From NCBI GenBank assembly GCA_003255065.1, contig QAOA01006449.1, forward strand, positions 186,001-250,000: a stretch of 64,000 nt of DNA, in the 5' to 3' direction. A program made the translations under genes and the position numbers. The stretch comes from Cercis canadensis. Lineage: Eukaryota; Streptophyta; Magnoliopsida; Fabales; Fabaceae. The notes beneath the pieces are model-generated. The model searched no databases. It was not told where the DNA came from and saw only the letters and a list, made by a program, of their open reading frames with translations. Positions 21,716 to 34,270 of this stretch are shown in pieces (within the stretch, counting starts at the first letter, position 1; each line of letters starts with the position of its first letter).

Positions 21716-23229
21716 TTTAATCTTTTTCCCCTAAAAACTATACCTAGACCTAGTTATAATTTTGATTTTTGTTCCCTTTCCATCTCAAGTATCATACCCG
21801 ACCTCTACTCATTTCAACTCATTTATATTTAAATACGATAAAGAAATTGTAACCTAATTACTAGTAATTAGAGTACCCTTGTCATCTCATTTATTATTAC
21901 TATTTTGTATAGATTTTAAGAAAAGTTAAAATAGGGATAACCTTGTGTAAAATGGTAGGACATTTATTTTTCATTCAAACATCACAAGAGTATCATATAT
22001 TATACCATTTTTTATATCAAACATAGGAAAGAGAATTCTAAATTTCTTCATCAACAAAAAGAGTTTCCTATATTGATTACCTAAATAAACATATGAAATT
22101 CTTATGTCTTTCAAACTACTTGTCTTCTATGTCTATTCTCAAAGTCATTACCATTTGACTATTACTTTTAGAAGACTCAAATTTCTAATGAGCATATCAC
22201 CCTTCAAATATTTGGCATAGTGATACTTGATACTTGCAAGTTTGAAGTATTATATCTACCAATAGAATATTCTTCAAATTGAAAGGGTCTATACAGAATC
22301 ACTGTTTTTCAAAAAAAATAATGGAAGAAAAAAAATAGAATAAAACCCCAAAAGGCTTTAGTAAAAATGAAACAAAATCAATATTATAATAATTAACCTT
22401 ATGTATGACAATTGTATCTAACCTTATGTATGAATTTACACTTTAGTTTCTAGCCTTCTAATGATGATTTTTCAACCTCTAATTTAATAGCCTAAAGACA
22501 TAAGAGGGGAAAAGAAAATGTGTTACTACTTTGCTAATGGAAAACATATATCAATTGCATCTATAAATATTTATATTTATATAACATATATCAAAATCCT
22601 AAATCTTACTTTGGATGGCTGTCAAAACGTACAAAAATATTAATATCAGTTTCCCTAAGAAAAACCAAAAAGCTAATGGTACTTCATAATGCTTAAAATT
22701 TTATTAGAGTGATAAATAGGTAAAGCCTCTTCTTATATTTTGCTATACTGATGGAGTTGTTGTTTCCTTATACCCAAACTCACTCAAAGAAATATGCATG
22801 CAAATTTTCACTCAATCGCAATATGGACCATATAATTAAAAAAATATAGCAAAAGTCTCACCAAGTCTATCATATGATAATATCACATATTACTTACTAT
22901 TTTCGATATGAGCCAACCACATCATTAGCTTTTATTAATTTTTTTGTTTGCAACTTCAAAAGCAACATGTACACATTTCAAAGGAAATCTATCTCATCTA
23001 TATAGTCAATATGTAAGTAGAAATAGGCTGACTTGATATTTACACACGTTTTCTCTTTTTATTTGCTTTTGAATCATTAATATTAAAGAATTCAATTAAG
23101 AATTTTTTTGATAATTATAATAAATTAAATTAAAGAAATTATTTTTTAATTGTGTATATTTCACATTGTGAATTTTAAAAGAATTATCACAACAATAAAA
23201 TATTTTGACACAAATAAGAATCTAATTGT
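21716..23229. other. AT-rich intergenic DNA
   Basis: No ORF of note on either strand, no RNA gene and no clear repeat boundary. Confidence 0.5.
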
Positions 23230-23520
23230 ACCTTGCTTAGTTAGGGCATTACCTATCAAAATGTATATGGACTAACACACAACTAAGTACATACTTTTCT
23301 TTTATCACACATTGATGACAGTTAAATTAGGCACAATGAATGCTGAATTTTATTTCTGAAATTCTCTCATTGTAATTTTAACCACAATTATTAGATTAAA
23401 AATTAATTTAATTTTTTTTACCAAATCAATTATCAATCAATGAATTATAATTGGCTTGTGATTGAAATTATTGTATAATTTTTCATTTTTATATTAATTT
23501 TGTATTTATTAAATTATGAA

Positions 23521-23580
23521 AAATCTAAGTTTGTAAATTTACTTATTTGTNAATCTAAGTTTGTGAATTTACTTATTTGT
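23521..23580. other. Short duplication around an N
   Basis: The 30 bases before the N at 23551 recur right after it with one change. The second direct-repeat copy (about 24957-24987) has this block only once, so this looks like an assembly join. Confidence 0.6.
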
Positions 23581-23790
23581 ACTTGTAAACCTAATTTATA
23601 GTTAATTTTCAAGTTCTACTCTGTAAAAATAAAACTTCTAAAAACTAAGCATAAATTTATTGGGGTTCAATATCAATTTTTTCATTAACTTAAAATTTCT
23701 CTTATTCAGTTTTCTTATTGATCATCCAAAAATATAAATTTATGATTTTTCATACTTTTTAGTGACAAAAAATAATTATTAATAGAAAAA

Positions 23791-24160
23791 AGAGTAAAAC
23801 CCTTTTTTAGTCATTGGAAAATGCAACCATTGACAAATTCGTCCTCCAAAAATTTTCGGTGACAAATTGGTCCTTAAATTATTATTATGTCTGACAAATT
23901 AGTCCTCTGATACTTTAATGAGAAAAGTTATGGACCCTTGCAGACCCATTTCCTAAATTTCTTTCACTGATCTTGTCTAGCTATGTTTAAGTCCTCATTT
24001 TCTCATTTCAAGTCTCTTTTTCTTTTCACTGATCTAGCTTATTGGAGGATTAATTTGTTAGCAGAATAATAATTCAAGAACCAATTTGTCACTGAAAATT
24101 TTTGGAAAACGAATTTGTCAATGACTGCATTTTTCAAGGACTAAAAAAGGGTTTTACTCT
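23791..24160. mobile_element. MITE with about 105 bp terminal inverted repeats
   Basis: Begins agagtaaaacccttttttag and ends with its near-perfect inverse. The inverted repeats extend through gacaaattcg and gacaaattggt to about 105 bp. A 7 bp direct duplication, AGAAAAA, flanks it (23784-23790 and 24161-24167). The inner part has no ORF. It is a non-autonomous DNA transposon whose superfamily I cannot assign. Confidence 0.85.
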
Positions 24161-25860
24161 AGAAAAAATATAATATTGTGCAATAAGATGGAAATTATAA
24201 TTGATTAATAACTATTTAATTTTAGAAATTTAAACTTCCAAATTAATTATGGATTGAGTGACTACCATTTATTTTTGTATAAGAAGTTTGATAGAGTGCT
24301 TTAATATGAAAATCTAAATATTAATATTGATTTGATATATATAATTCAAAATTGGAACACAAAACTAATAGTTACATACTTCCACAGTTATGGATATTTA
24401 AAATTTATTAAATAAAAAATTAATTATAAATTTAAAATTAATAGAACTACAACCAATTAGTGATTGATTGATTACTATTTAAAATGTATTAAATATGAAA
24501 AAAATTATATATTTAAAATCTATAAGATTGGGCAATCAATTGGTAATTATAATTAATTTATTACCATTTAATTTAAAAAATTTCAACTTTTACCATGATT
24601 TTGGATTGATTGATTACTTTTTATATACAGGGTGAAGGTATAATTATCTAATAATATATTGATTATCTTACTAAATGAGGGCATTACATGTCAAAAAATG
24701 TGGATTAAAACACAACTAAATGCATATTTTAATTCTTTTATCACAAATTAATGGGAGTTAAATTAGGCAAAATGAATGCTGAATTTGACTTCTAAAATTA
24801 TCTCCTTGAAATTTTAACTACAATGATAATCTATAAATTTCAAAATTAAATTTTTTCAAATTAATTACCAATAAACGAGTTACAATTGGTATGTGATTGA
24901 AATTATTGTATAATTTTTTCATTTTTATATTTATTTCATATTTATTAAATTACGAAAAATTCAATTTTATGAATTTACTTATTTGTGATTGTAAACCTAA
25001 TTCATAATCAATGTTCAAGCTCTACTTAAAATGAAACTTCTAAAAACTAAGCATAGACTCATGAGAGTGCAATATCAAATTTTTTATTAATTTAAAATTT
25101 TTCTGAGTTGCTTTCTTTATTGATCATCCATCAATATAATTTATAATTTTTCATATTTTTAGCGATAAAAATTTATTTTTTCTAATAAATAAAATTTAAA
25201 ATTAGCAAAAAAATTTGATATTATCATAATTTCACACTTTTGGATAATAAAAATTTATTAAATACGAAAATAATTATAAATTTAAAAGTATTAGAACTTA
25301 TCGTAATTAATTGATGATTATAGTTTATTGAGTACAATTTAATTAGATAAATTTAAACTTTGACCTTAATTTTGGATTGATTAATTACCATATAAAATTT
25401 AATAAATGCAAAAATAACTATATATTTAAAATTTATGAGATTGTGCAATCAATAGGTAATTATAATTGATTAATTACCATTTAATTTGAAATTTTTTGAA
25501 TTTTATGTTAATTTATCAATTCATTGTATAATTATATATTACTTAAAATTTAGAATTAATAGTAATTATGATATAATCATAATATAATTAACTTAAAATT
25601 TTCATCATTCGGTTAATTGTTAAACAATACAAATTCAAAATTTTTCATACTTTTTGGCAATAAAAATTTATTTTTTTAAAGAAAAAAAGTTTAAATCGGT
25701 AAACAAATTTGATTTTAATATATTTTAATGCTCATGGATAATTTTAAATAAATAAATACGAAATAAATATAAATAAGAAAATTATGATATTTTGTAGTCA
25801 AGTGGAAATTATGATTGATTGATAATTATTTAATGAAAATTATAATATAGTTTCCCATCC
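24161..25860. repeat. Diverged AT-rich repeat modules
   Basis: A module with gattgattaattaccattt and a downstream ttttggattgatt recurs, imperfectly, near 24195, 24475, 24535, 25310, 25445 and 25805. It is probably an old, decayed array of the same element as the direct repeat pair. Confidence 0.5.
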
Positions 25861-28003
25861 TCAAAATTCGAATGGAAAAGTTTTGTATCTAGCTACACGT
25901 ATGGATGTGCACAAAGAATGAACATATACTATTTCTAGGAAGATAAATTTGAATCAATGAAAATTTATAATATATATATATATACACACACACAAATGAT
26001 AAGCAAGAGTTGCAAAATGGTACTGATGAAAAGCTCTCTCTTTCATGCCATTATATAAAAAGGAAAATGAAAAAAAAAATACCAACGCTTTTTGGTATCA
26101 AAGAGTTTGACTTCAATTGCCATCTCTCTATCGAGGATTGGTAAAAAGTTATTTATTGCCTCATTTTCAAGATGATCTTGATGATCTTGATTTCAAAACA
26201 CGTCAAATTTTCATTGAATCCATCCAACTTTTAATTATTTAAAACATGTCAAATATCACTTTTCCATATTAAAAAATAATACATTTTTTTTGTTTCCTCC
26301 AACTAGGACATCAATCTCATCCAGATAGCATTGATGACATTTATCAAATCTGGTGGACCAACAACATGCAGGAATATGAGCGCAAAATAATATCACAGAC
26401 ATAGTAAAATTTGTCTTTAACTAATAAAATGGAAAAATTGAAGCAGCACATACTCTACCCAACCCAAGAAAAAGAAGAGAACAAACAAAATATAAGTGTG
26501 ACAAAGAGAAAGGAACTTCTGAAAAGAAATCCCGTTTTGATTTAGTCCATATGGCTCAAACGTGGATGACATTCCATTCCAATCTTCTAGAGCATAAGGC
26601 AATGCCCTATTAAGTATAAGCTACTTAAAATCTCACACTTGCATACATTTGACCATTTGTTATAATTTCTGTGAACATAATTTTTTTGGGATTTATAACA
26701 CCTGTAGGGCTTTAGCCTAGACTCTCATCCTCAAAAAGATTTGAAGGAAAGGAACTTGCATGCATTTGACCACTGAGTATAATCTCTGTTTTCTTTATTA
26801 AAATCACATATATCTTGCCAGCAGCTCTGATGGAAAAACCATGTGTTTATTGAAACACATTGTAACTATTGCACCACTGCATCTAAATTGATTTTAGATT
26901 GATTTTGATTCAAAATTTAAAAATTTTCGATTTACCTCTTCTCTCACAATCTGAATTTCTGATGCAATAAATTGAGAAGCCTAAAATATGAAATTATTTA
27001 ATGCAATAATTTTTTATTATATTTTTAATTTAGACAATATTGATTCAACTTTTTAGTGATTTTTCAGCCTCTCCATGTAATAAAAGAAAAGCAATGAGAA
27101 AGATGACATACTTCAATTGATTGCGGAATATACAAAGCCCTATTTGGACAAAAGTACTCAGACGATGACGGTAGGCGATGTAATGTCCATATATAAGAAC
27201 ACATATTTATATAGGGATTAAATACTACAAAACAGTTCATAAAAATTACAGGTTTAGATTTCACGTGATGGGCTAAATAGATTGAGTAACTGTAGCCAAC
27301 AATTTTCTTAATGGCAATTAATTTGGGGAGTTATTTAAATTTCAAAGTCAAAAATTGAAATTAATTTAAATTCATAAATTAGAAAATAGATAGTTTGGGA
27401 ATTTTCAATTGACTTTGAAATTTTCTTTAATTTTGCATGTTTATTGGAATATGAAATCATTGTGATTGATCTCTATTGATTATTGCACTTTTTATTAATT
27501 TCCGTATTTTTAGGAGACAATTGGAATGTGAAATAATTACATTCAATTTGAATTCATGAAAAAGCAAGTCAACTTTGAATTTTTGCAAGTTTGAAATATT
27601 GAGGGATTTAAGGAATTTATACACTTATTAAGCATTATTACTACAATCAAACACATGCTATTACATTTTCATATTATTTCATATTACAAAATTTATTTAA
27701 ATGCAATTATGGTAGTGAATTAATGTAAATAAATGTAACTATTATTTCATAATTTATAATTCAGAAAAACACATATAAATTATTTTAATTAATTTATTAA
27801 ACACTCCTTCATCAAAGAAATTTACATAGTAAGCTAAATGTTTTCATGTAATAGGACACTTGTTAGTTTCATAGAATGTATAAAGCAATCTAAGGATTAA
27901 AACAGACCAATAAAGCAATAGACCCAGGCATCTTCTGTTGGGGATTCTTTCAATGATATTGTTCAAAATTTTGTTTAATACAAAGGAGTTTTTTTTTTTT
28001 TTT
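25861..28003. other. AT-rich intergenic DNA
   Basis: A (TA)n(CA)n microsatellite lies at 25970-25995. Two short ORFs on the - strand (26602-26417, 27264-27064) have no recognisable family or support. Nothing else is visible. Confidence 0.5.
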
Positions 28004-28017
28004 NNNNNNNNNNNNNN
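28004..28017. other. Assembly gap (14 N)
   Basis: A run of N after a poly(T) tract. Confidence 0.99.
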
Positions 28018-30249
28018 GGGATGGATATACAATAAAATATTAAGAAATATTTAGTGAGACAAAGTGAATAAAAAAACAAAGTCATACTAAGACAAAGCAA
28101 GTAAAAATCTCATATCTATATATATATATATATAACATTGGGAACCTCCCTTCCCCACCACTTATGTTGCTTACATGACATTTAAATTGCTAGAGCATAT
28201 TGGGACCTCAAAAACATGCACCAGAAAAGAAACCTCAACAGTGGTTTCTTTGGCTTCAAGATTTCCACAATGACCAAAATATATGCTATCAAGGACTAAC
28301 TATCAACAAACATCCTATCTTTGGATTTGAGTCATTTACTTTCTCAATTGCATCATCAAATTACCACTTTGTACTGCCTTCTTAAGAGCCATGCGATTAG
28401 TGAATATTGTAGCAAAATCTATGTCTATCGTACATCCAAAGCTTCTATCTACATCTAATACATTTTCATCCAGAGATATATGTTGCAAGATCTATGTCTG
28501 CCTTCTTAACTCCCTTGTATATCCAAAGCTTCTTTCTATATCTAAAACCTTTTCATCAGGAAAAGAAAATATAAATACTTTAGAATAAAATTTAAACATA
28601 AAAAAAAATTCTCATAGGAGTGCTTCAAGAGTGAGTGGAGAGAATCCCATGGTTGCAATCTTTTTTTTTTTTTTTAGCTCAAAGTTGAAATTTAAACCAA
28701 ATGAAAATGATGTAATGACTAACCAAGAAATTGGAAGATGTTCACTTAGAGGTGGAAGTGTTCTAGCTTAAAGCCTCCAACCTGCAATTGTGCCACTACC
28801 ATTCAATGGATAGGGACATGTCTCTGGTGATATGTCTGTGTTTCTACCAAAAAGTTAGCATCCAATGGTATATTTCAACAAAACTTTATAAAAAAAAAAA
28901 AAAAAGAGGAAGCAAAATTGAAATTTAAAATGATGATAAGTTATCCTAATATAAAAAGAAAAAAATTAGAAAAAGGAAGATAAAAAAGGTGACACTTCCC
29001 ATGAATTCATCACATGCTCCTCTTCTTCATTGCCTACAATCGTTGCTCTCCTCTATTGTGAGATTCTTCCACAAAAATTTCTCATCATCAATAGGTTGTA
29101 TAACAATAGGGACTTTAAAGACATATTGCAAATACCTACAACCATTTTCCACTACGTTAGTGTATAAGTCAACACCGAAAAACTTTGAACTCAACTTCAC
29201 TTTCTTGGGTAGGGAATGACATATTGATTGTAAAATTTCCATTCCTTCTCAAACACCACTCCCTCACATAAGAAATCAAACTACTTTCTTTATATATCAA
29301 ACCAAGAAATTTTACTTGTTAAACACAAATGGAATCAAATGCCCCAAATGCAAAGCGTCTGAATATGGGACTCTTTCAGTATATAAATAGAACCTGTCAT
29401 TGCACTCTTGCGCATCCAAAATTTCATTCAAGTTACTATTTATTCAACCAAAAAAAAGTTGTTTTTGGGTCAATAACATAAACAGAATCAACAAAGTGAA
29501 AATTGCATACCCATAAATTCTGGGTTCAATTGCAATGTCATAATCAATCAAAGGCATCCCAAATTTCATTGAAGTCACTATTTACTCAACCAAAAACAAT
29601 TTTTTTCTTTGTATATATGAGTATATATTATTAATTTTGTCACTATATTATATGACTATCGAAGTGGTCTCGGACACTTTCTTGTTTTTTTACACCTAGG
29701 AAGGCCTAATATTGGTGATTTTGAGGTAAGTGATTGAACTTTAGCTGGAAACCAGCTTTTAGATGTGCCATTTTAATTTTGTTAGTTGAAACTTAAGAGG
29801 CACATCATGTCTACTGGAGAATCCAAGTGTAATATTCACAGTATATCACCCTTAGAAGAAATATTGTCTATTGCTATGAAATGTTGTTGTTAATATATTA
29901 TGTGAAAGTCTATTACTTATTCTGCATATCAGCCTTCCAATTCCATATCTCAATATCAAAATTCCCAAAAAAACATTAACATAAAAAAATTTAATAACTC
30001 GAAATCACCAAAATAGATTTGGAAACCAAATAGTGAAGAGGAAATAAAATAGTAAACATATGGGTCCATTTTATGAACTAAAAACTGAATGCTTAAAAGG
30101 AAGTGTCAAACATCTAGAGATATCAAACATACACAATAAATATTTAGCTTGATCATGTGGTGCTTGTTTCTGCCAGTATATGTGTATACTAAAATTAAAG
30201 GATCAAGAAAAATCAGATGTCAAGGACAGAAAAGGCTATTTTTCTTACA
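28018..30249. other. Intergenic DNA with possible coding debris
   Basis: A (TA)n run at 28113-28134. Two related blocks of about 100 bp, each with ccaaagcttct, lie at 28390-28470 and 28480-28560. The - strand ORF 29242-29027 (71 codons, protein-like composition, no family recognised) could be a gene relic like the ABCB remnant that follows. Confidence 0.4.
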
Positions 30250-30766
30250 ATGTGATTTTCCATCAAACGCTCCACTGCTTGTCTCACCAATAACTCATAT
30301 TTGCTCTCTAAAGCAGAAGTTGCTTCATCCAGTGTTAATATAGATGAATTCTGATAGAGTCTCCTTGCAATAGCTATTCTATTTTGAGTAGAAAAGGAGT
30401 AAGTAGATTGATGATGAAGTCTTTCTGATATATATCAAATGCATCAAATCAGTCATTACACTAATCAAACATTCCAAAAACTCCCTAAAATAGAAACAAA
30501 ATTTAGCTGTTCATTTTTATGGCTAAGCTTGGTAGGAGAACGGCATGAGATTTAAATTTGATGGTTTACCTTTGCCTCTAACCTTCGCTTAAAGTTGAGC
30601 CCCTTGGTCCAAGTATTTGTTTTGTATCCGTCTAGAAGTTTTCTAATAGATTTGTCTGCATTAATTAGCAATTTTGTGTAGCATTCTTAACCTTCTCCAT
30701 GTCAATTTTTGTTGACAGATTCCTATAACCAATGCCTTCAGCAATTGTTCCTGAGAAAAGGATCTC
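30250..30766 (-). pseudogene. ABCB-type transporter nucleotide-binding-domain relic
   Basis: Two exon remnants of a plant ABC transporter of the B subfamily. The first, 30766-30570, matches the region after the Q-loop (ILFSGTIAE, IGYRNL) through GPRGSTL to a signature-motif remnant and carries three in-frame stops. The second, about 30390-30250, holds AIARR, Walker B plus D-loop ([17 protein letters not shown]) and [10 protein letters not shown] putative GTAAAC donor follows the first exon, and about 180 bp of intron-like DNA lies between them, so this is decayed genomic sequence and not a retrocopy. Walker A and the membrane domain were not found. The organellar ABCB type (ABCB28/29-like) seems nearest by eye, which is uncertain. 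Confidence 0.8.
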
Positions 30767-32734
30767 AAGTATACACAGGAATTATTGAGATAGCCATTTC
30801 GAAGAAGCCAAAGAAATATTGTTGGTCAAACCAAAACATATAGTTGCATTTAACCAAAACAAATGCAGTGTTTGGCTTAGATGAATATGTTGTTTCAGTT
30901 ATAGGGAGGTGAAAGCAATTTCAATTTAAGAAGACTTCAATCTTTGCATTGCATTAAATATATGTGGTGAGTATTTTGAAGTTGCACTTCGAGCTATGGG
31001 AACAGCTAGAAACTCATAGACATATGCCTGCTCTTTCTATCAAAGCTGAACATGAAATCTTCTTCCTTCTTGTCCTAATCAAAATAGTTCAAATTTTTAA
31101 GACAATCCATCTTAATGCCCATCCACTCTGACTTACTTGAATAAACAATTTCATAGCTATAAAGTAAATAAAGAAAAGTAAATAGATGCTTTGTCTGAGA
31201 TGAAAAAAACCTTAAAAATAAAAGTTTCCGTGTCTATGCATCATATGCAGACAGAATCACCGTCATTTATTTTCTCTTTTGAACTCAGAGACCAGAAGTG
31301 TGATCAAACAGTAATATTTGACATGTTGCTTCACTGAATACAGTGCTCCACTGCAATTATTGACTTAAACCTGTCAGTGAAAGAGATCACAATGAAAAAA
31401 GGGAAGAGAGAATTAGAAGCTAGCTATAAGTTGACAGAGATCTTTGCTTTGTTTTCTTGATAGCTCTAAATCACTGGTTACTCAGAAAGCTAAGGGAAAA
31501 TTAATGAAAGGTAGATCAAGAAAAGAAAATCCAAATATATTAGATTTTTAGACTAAGAAAAAAGAAAGAAACAAAAAAAGACTTCACTCCATAAAGCAAT
31601 AATTTGGATCACCCTATAAGCAAACAGTCTTCAAACTATTAAGCAAACAATCTTCAAGCAATAATTTGCATTGGTCTGGGTAGAAGAAAATGCACAACAC
31701 AAAATGGAAGGATGATAACATGATATTATGGTGTATTTTTACACAGTATGAATCAAGCAAAATTAAAATTCTATGCAATTCACGTACTACCTTGATCTTC
31801 CCAATTTAAAATCAGAATTCAAACATGGCAAAAAAATTCAAAGCAAATAGTAGGAAGGTCAATGTATTTTTCTTATCTCCAATAGCACTTGTGCCCTGCT
31901 AGGATGGTGAGATAGGAGAGAATCTCTATTACAGGCTTGGATGTGCAAGAAGCTTATTACAATTCATATTTTCTTAAAGAAGCTCATATCTTTAAACTTA
32001 CCTTACTATTAACATGAAATTTTTTGAGAAAGATAAACCAATATGTGTTAACAAAGATATACACAAAAGTTAAGGAATTCCATCAAGCACGACTGGAGAA
32101 AACAAAAGACAAATAGATATAGAGAGAGAAATTACCATTTTATTTTTCTTCACAAAACTTTATGTGGAGGAAAACACAAAAAATACACCTTTAAATGACA
32201 CAAATGTTCAGATGTAAGACAAAATGAAATCCATAGGAAGCTAGCATATGAATAAAGCCGAGAACAAACAAAAAGAAAGCAAAAGATCAACCACATGAGG
32301 GTGCTAAGAAAAGCCTAGGGTGCTATTAAAATATTAAGAACGCAATCAAAATGAGCAGCAGCATGAATTCAAAACCTCTCTTTCTAGTTCCTCTCTCTTT
32401 TTCTTCCCAGTTACTTTCTTCTTTCTCTGCAAACAAACAAAAAGATTAAAAAAGGAGTGGCATATAAATATTTTTCTTGGAAAAAGGAAAACGTGCACTA
32501 TTTTTCTGGGAATACACATGAAGCATGTAACGATCCCTATATGTCTAAATCATTTCTGGTAATTATATATAACAGTCCCAATTCCGATACTGGAATTGGG
32601 TCTTATATATAGATGATATCCATGTGAGGGTAAAAGAAACCAAAACTTTAGGAAATGCATGCTTGACATGCTGCAATTTTCTCACATACATAACTATTAA
32701 TGTTAAAAAAGAAAAAAGAAAAAAGAAAAATTAA
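30767..32734. other. Intergenic DNA between ABCB relic and possible exon
   Basis: No convincing exon of the transporter's membrane domain. A - strand stretch near 31035-30950 reads like coding (YEFLAVPIARSATS) but I cannot place it. A 9 bp perfect hairpin (cccaattcc / ggaattggg) lies at 32577-32600. Confidence 0.4.
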
Positions 32735-33106
32735 TTAGAGAGGCTTACAATCTAAGAGGGGGAGCGAAGTGAGCATATCTACTTGACTGGCCATGGAAGA
32801 AGCGTCGCTGCAGTCGAGCTTGAGGGTACCCCAACGCTTGGAAGAGACATTAAAACAACACGAAAATGGGGGGCTGTGACGTTCATTCAAGTGTTGGTGA
32901 GATGATGAGAAAAGTTTGGGGACAAAGGAAGAGTGGCTGAGGCTGCTTGATGTTGCAGTAGTTGACATTTCAAATTGAATAGGACAGGAAGAGAATGAAG
33001 AGGCTTTGTGGAGTAGTGTTTGAGAAGATGAGAGGGAGCTTTCAGGATGTTCATTAAGCAGCTGCTTCAGCCGTTGTGGTGGTTGTGGGTGGGAGTGGGA
33101 CATCAT
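32735..33106 (-). CDS. Hypothetical protein or first exon, Ser-rich N-terminus
   Basis: 123 codons from the ATG at 33106, Ser/His/Pro-rich with few acidic residues in the first 60, resembling a plastid transit peptide. The second half (RWGTLKLDCSDASSMASQ) looks like ordinary coding sequence. A candidate splice donor (GTAAGC) lies about 15 bp before the stop. The nearest good acceptor, about 32429, would give a stop at the junction in this frame, so the exon may be the last intact piece of a decayed gene. It lies on the same strand about 2 kb upstream of the ABCB relic and could be that gene's exon 1. I do not recognise the sequence. Confidence 0.35.
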   Translation of the reverse strand: MMSHSHPQPPQRLKQLLNEHPESSLSSSQTLLHKASSFSSCPIQFEMSTTATSSSLSHSSFVPKLFSSSHQHLNERHSPPFSCCFNVSSKRWGTLKLDCSDASSMASQVDMLTSLPLLDCKPL

Positions 33107-33814
33107 GCGGAGATAAAATTAAAAATTAAGAAAAAAAAAAAGGCTCTGGTGGGTTTCGTCTTTGGCGTAGCTTGCAATTCTGGTCTTTGATTTTGAGTTT
33201 AGAATAATATTACCTTGATTGGCGAATTTTGTGAAGGGAGGCAGCAGTAATCCCACAAATTTAGTAGATTTGCCAAATACACCTTTATAATTTCGGTTAC
33301 TACTCCTGATTGCAAATCAAGTAATCAATTACATGCACCCATTTTGAAAGCTGACGTTTTTTGGTTTTAATTTATTCTCAAATAATAATACGTTAGAAAA
33401 TATAAATAAGGAAGTTATTTAAAGACATTAGTAATTAATTTTATTTCTTATTTTTAATTTTTAAGACACACATACTTGACATTATAAATTATTTTTTAAA
33501 TAATTTTGATAGGAGGAAATTCTCATAGTATGCCACTTGTAGTTGCCTTAATAGGGACACTTGTCAGCTCCACATTGTGTACTCTATTTTTAATATTATA
33601 TAGATAAGGGATGATGTATAAAGGGATCCATACAATGTATGAAATAATAAAACTTATTATCATATGACTGATTTGATTGAGCAATATCCAAACGAAACTT
33701 CTCTGATCTTTATGTTATAAGTAGCACATATTGTCATGTACTCTTCCTTATTTCTATTCATGATAGTGTATTTTCATTATTTTACAAAATCCTATAAGAG
33801 GTAGATAAGAATAT
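33107..33814. other. Intergenic DNA
   Basis: AT-rich with no coding frame. The part next to 33106 could be leader or promoter of the hypothetical exon, but no motif supports this. Confidence 0.4.
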
Positions 33815-34270
33815 GCTCTAAGTTACTAAATGTAGTCGAATGTAGAGGGATTTAGATTTGTAGAAAGTTAGGAGATTGAATCTTTGTGCTAAAAAAAAGT
33901 TACTAAATGTAGTCTAACGCAAAGGAATTTAGATAGTTTATAGAAAGTTAGGAGATTAAATATTTGGGCTGAAAAAAGAATAATGTAGGAATCAACTAAC
34001 TGAAATGTATCCCATTGTGCTCAGGGCTCAAATAAGCACCGAGGTGTCACAAAGTAGTCTAATATAGAGGGATTTAGACCGTTTGTAGAAAGTTAGGAGA
34101 TTGAATTTTTGTGCTAAAAAAAAGTTACTAAATGTAGTCTAATGTAGAGGAATTTAGATAGTTTATAGAAAGTTAAGAGATTGAATATTTGTGCTGAAAA
34201 AAAGAATGAGGTAGGAATCAACTAACCAAAATGTATCCCACTATGCTCATGACTCAAATAAGCACTGAGG
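33815..34270. repeat. Two-level tandem repeat abutting a Tat LTR
   Basis: A unit of about 75-80 bp (gttactaaatgtagtc, ggatttaga, gaaagttaggagattgaat) occurs four times as two pairs. The pair plus a tail (caaataagcac, gaggtgtcacaa) is duplicated with a 228 bp period: tails at about 34029-34054 and 34254-34279. The tail's last bases coincide with the LTR end. Confidence 0.85.

Larger units (their letters stand above)
23230..25190. repeat. Direct repeat pair of an unclassified AT-rich element
   Basis: 23238-23790 and 24675-25190 match over about 520-550 bp, for example gcacaatgaatgctgaattt against gcaaaatgaatgctgaattt, and the shared gatcatcca, aaaacttctaaaaactaagc and ttacttatttgt blocks. The two copies start about 1437 bp apart. 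The first is interrupted at 23791 by a MITE. There is no coding capacity. Confidence 0.75.

Noticed and set aside
26417-28588. Short ORFs at 26602-26417 (-), 27264-27064 (-), 28200-28385 (+) and 28391-28588 (+)
   Set aside because: No recognisable family, no splice or promoter support; about the length expected by chance.
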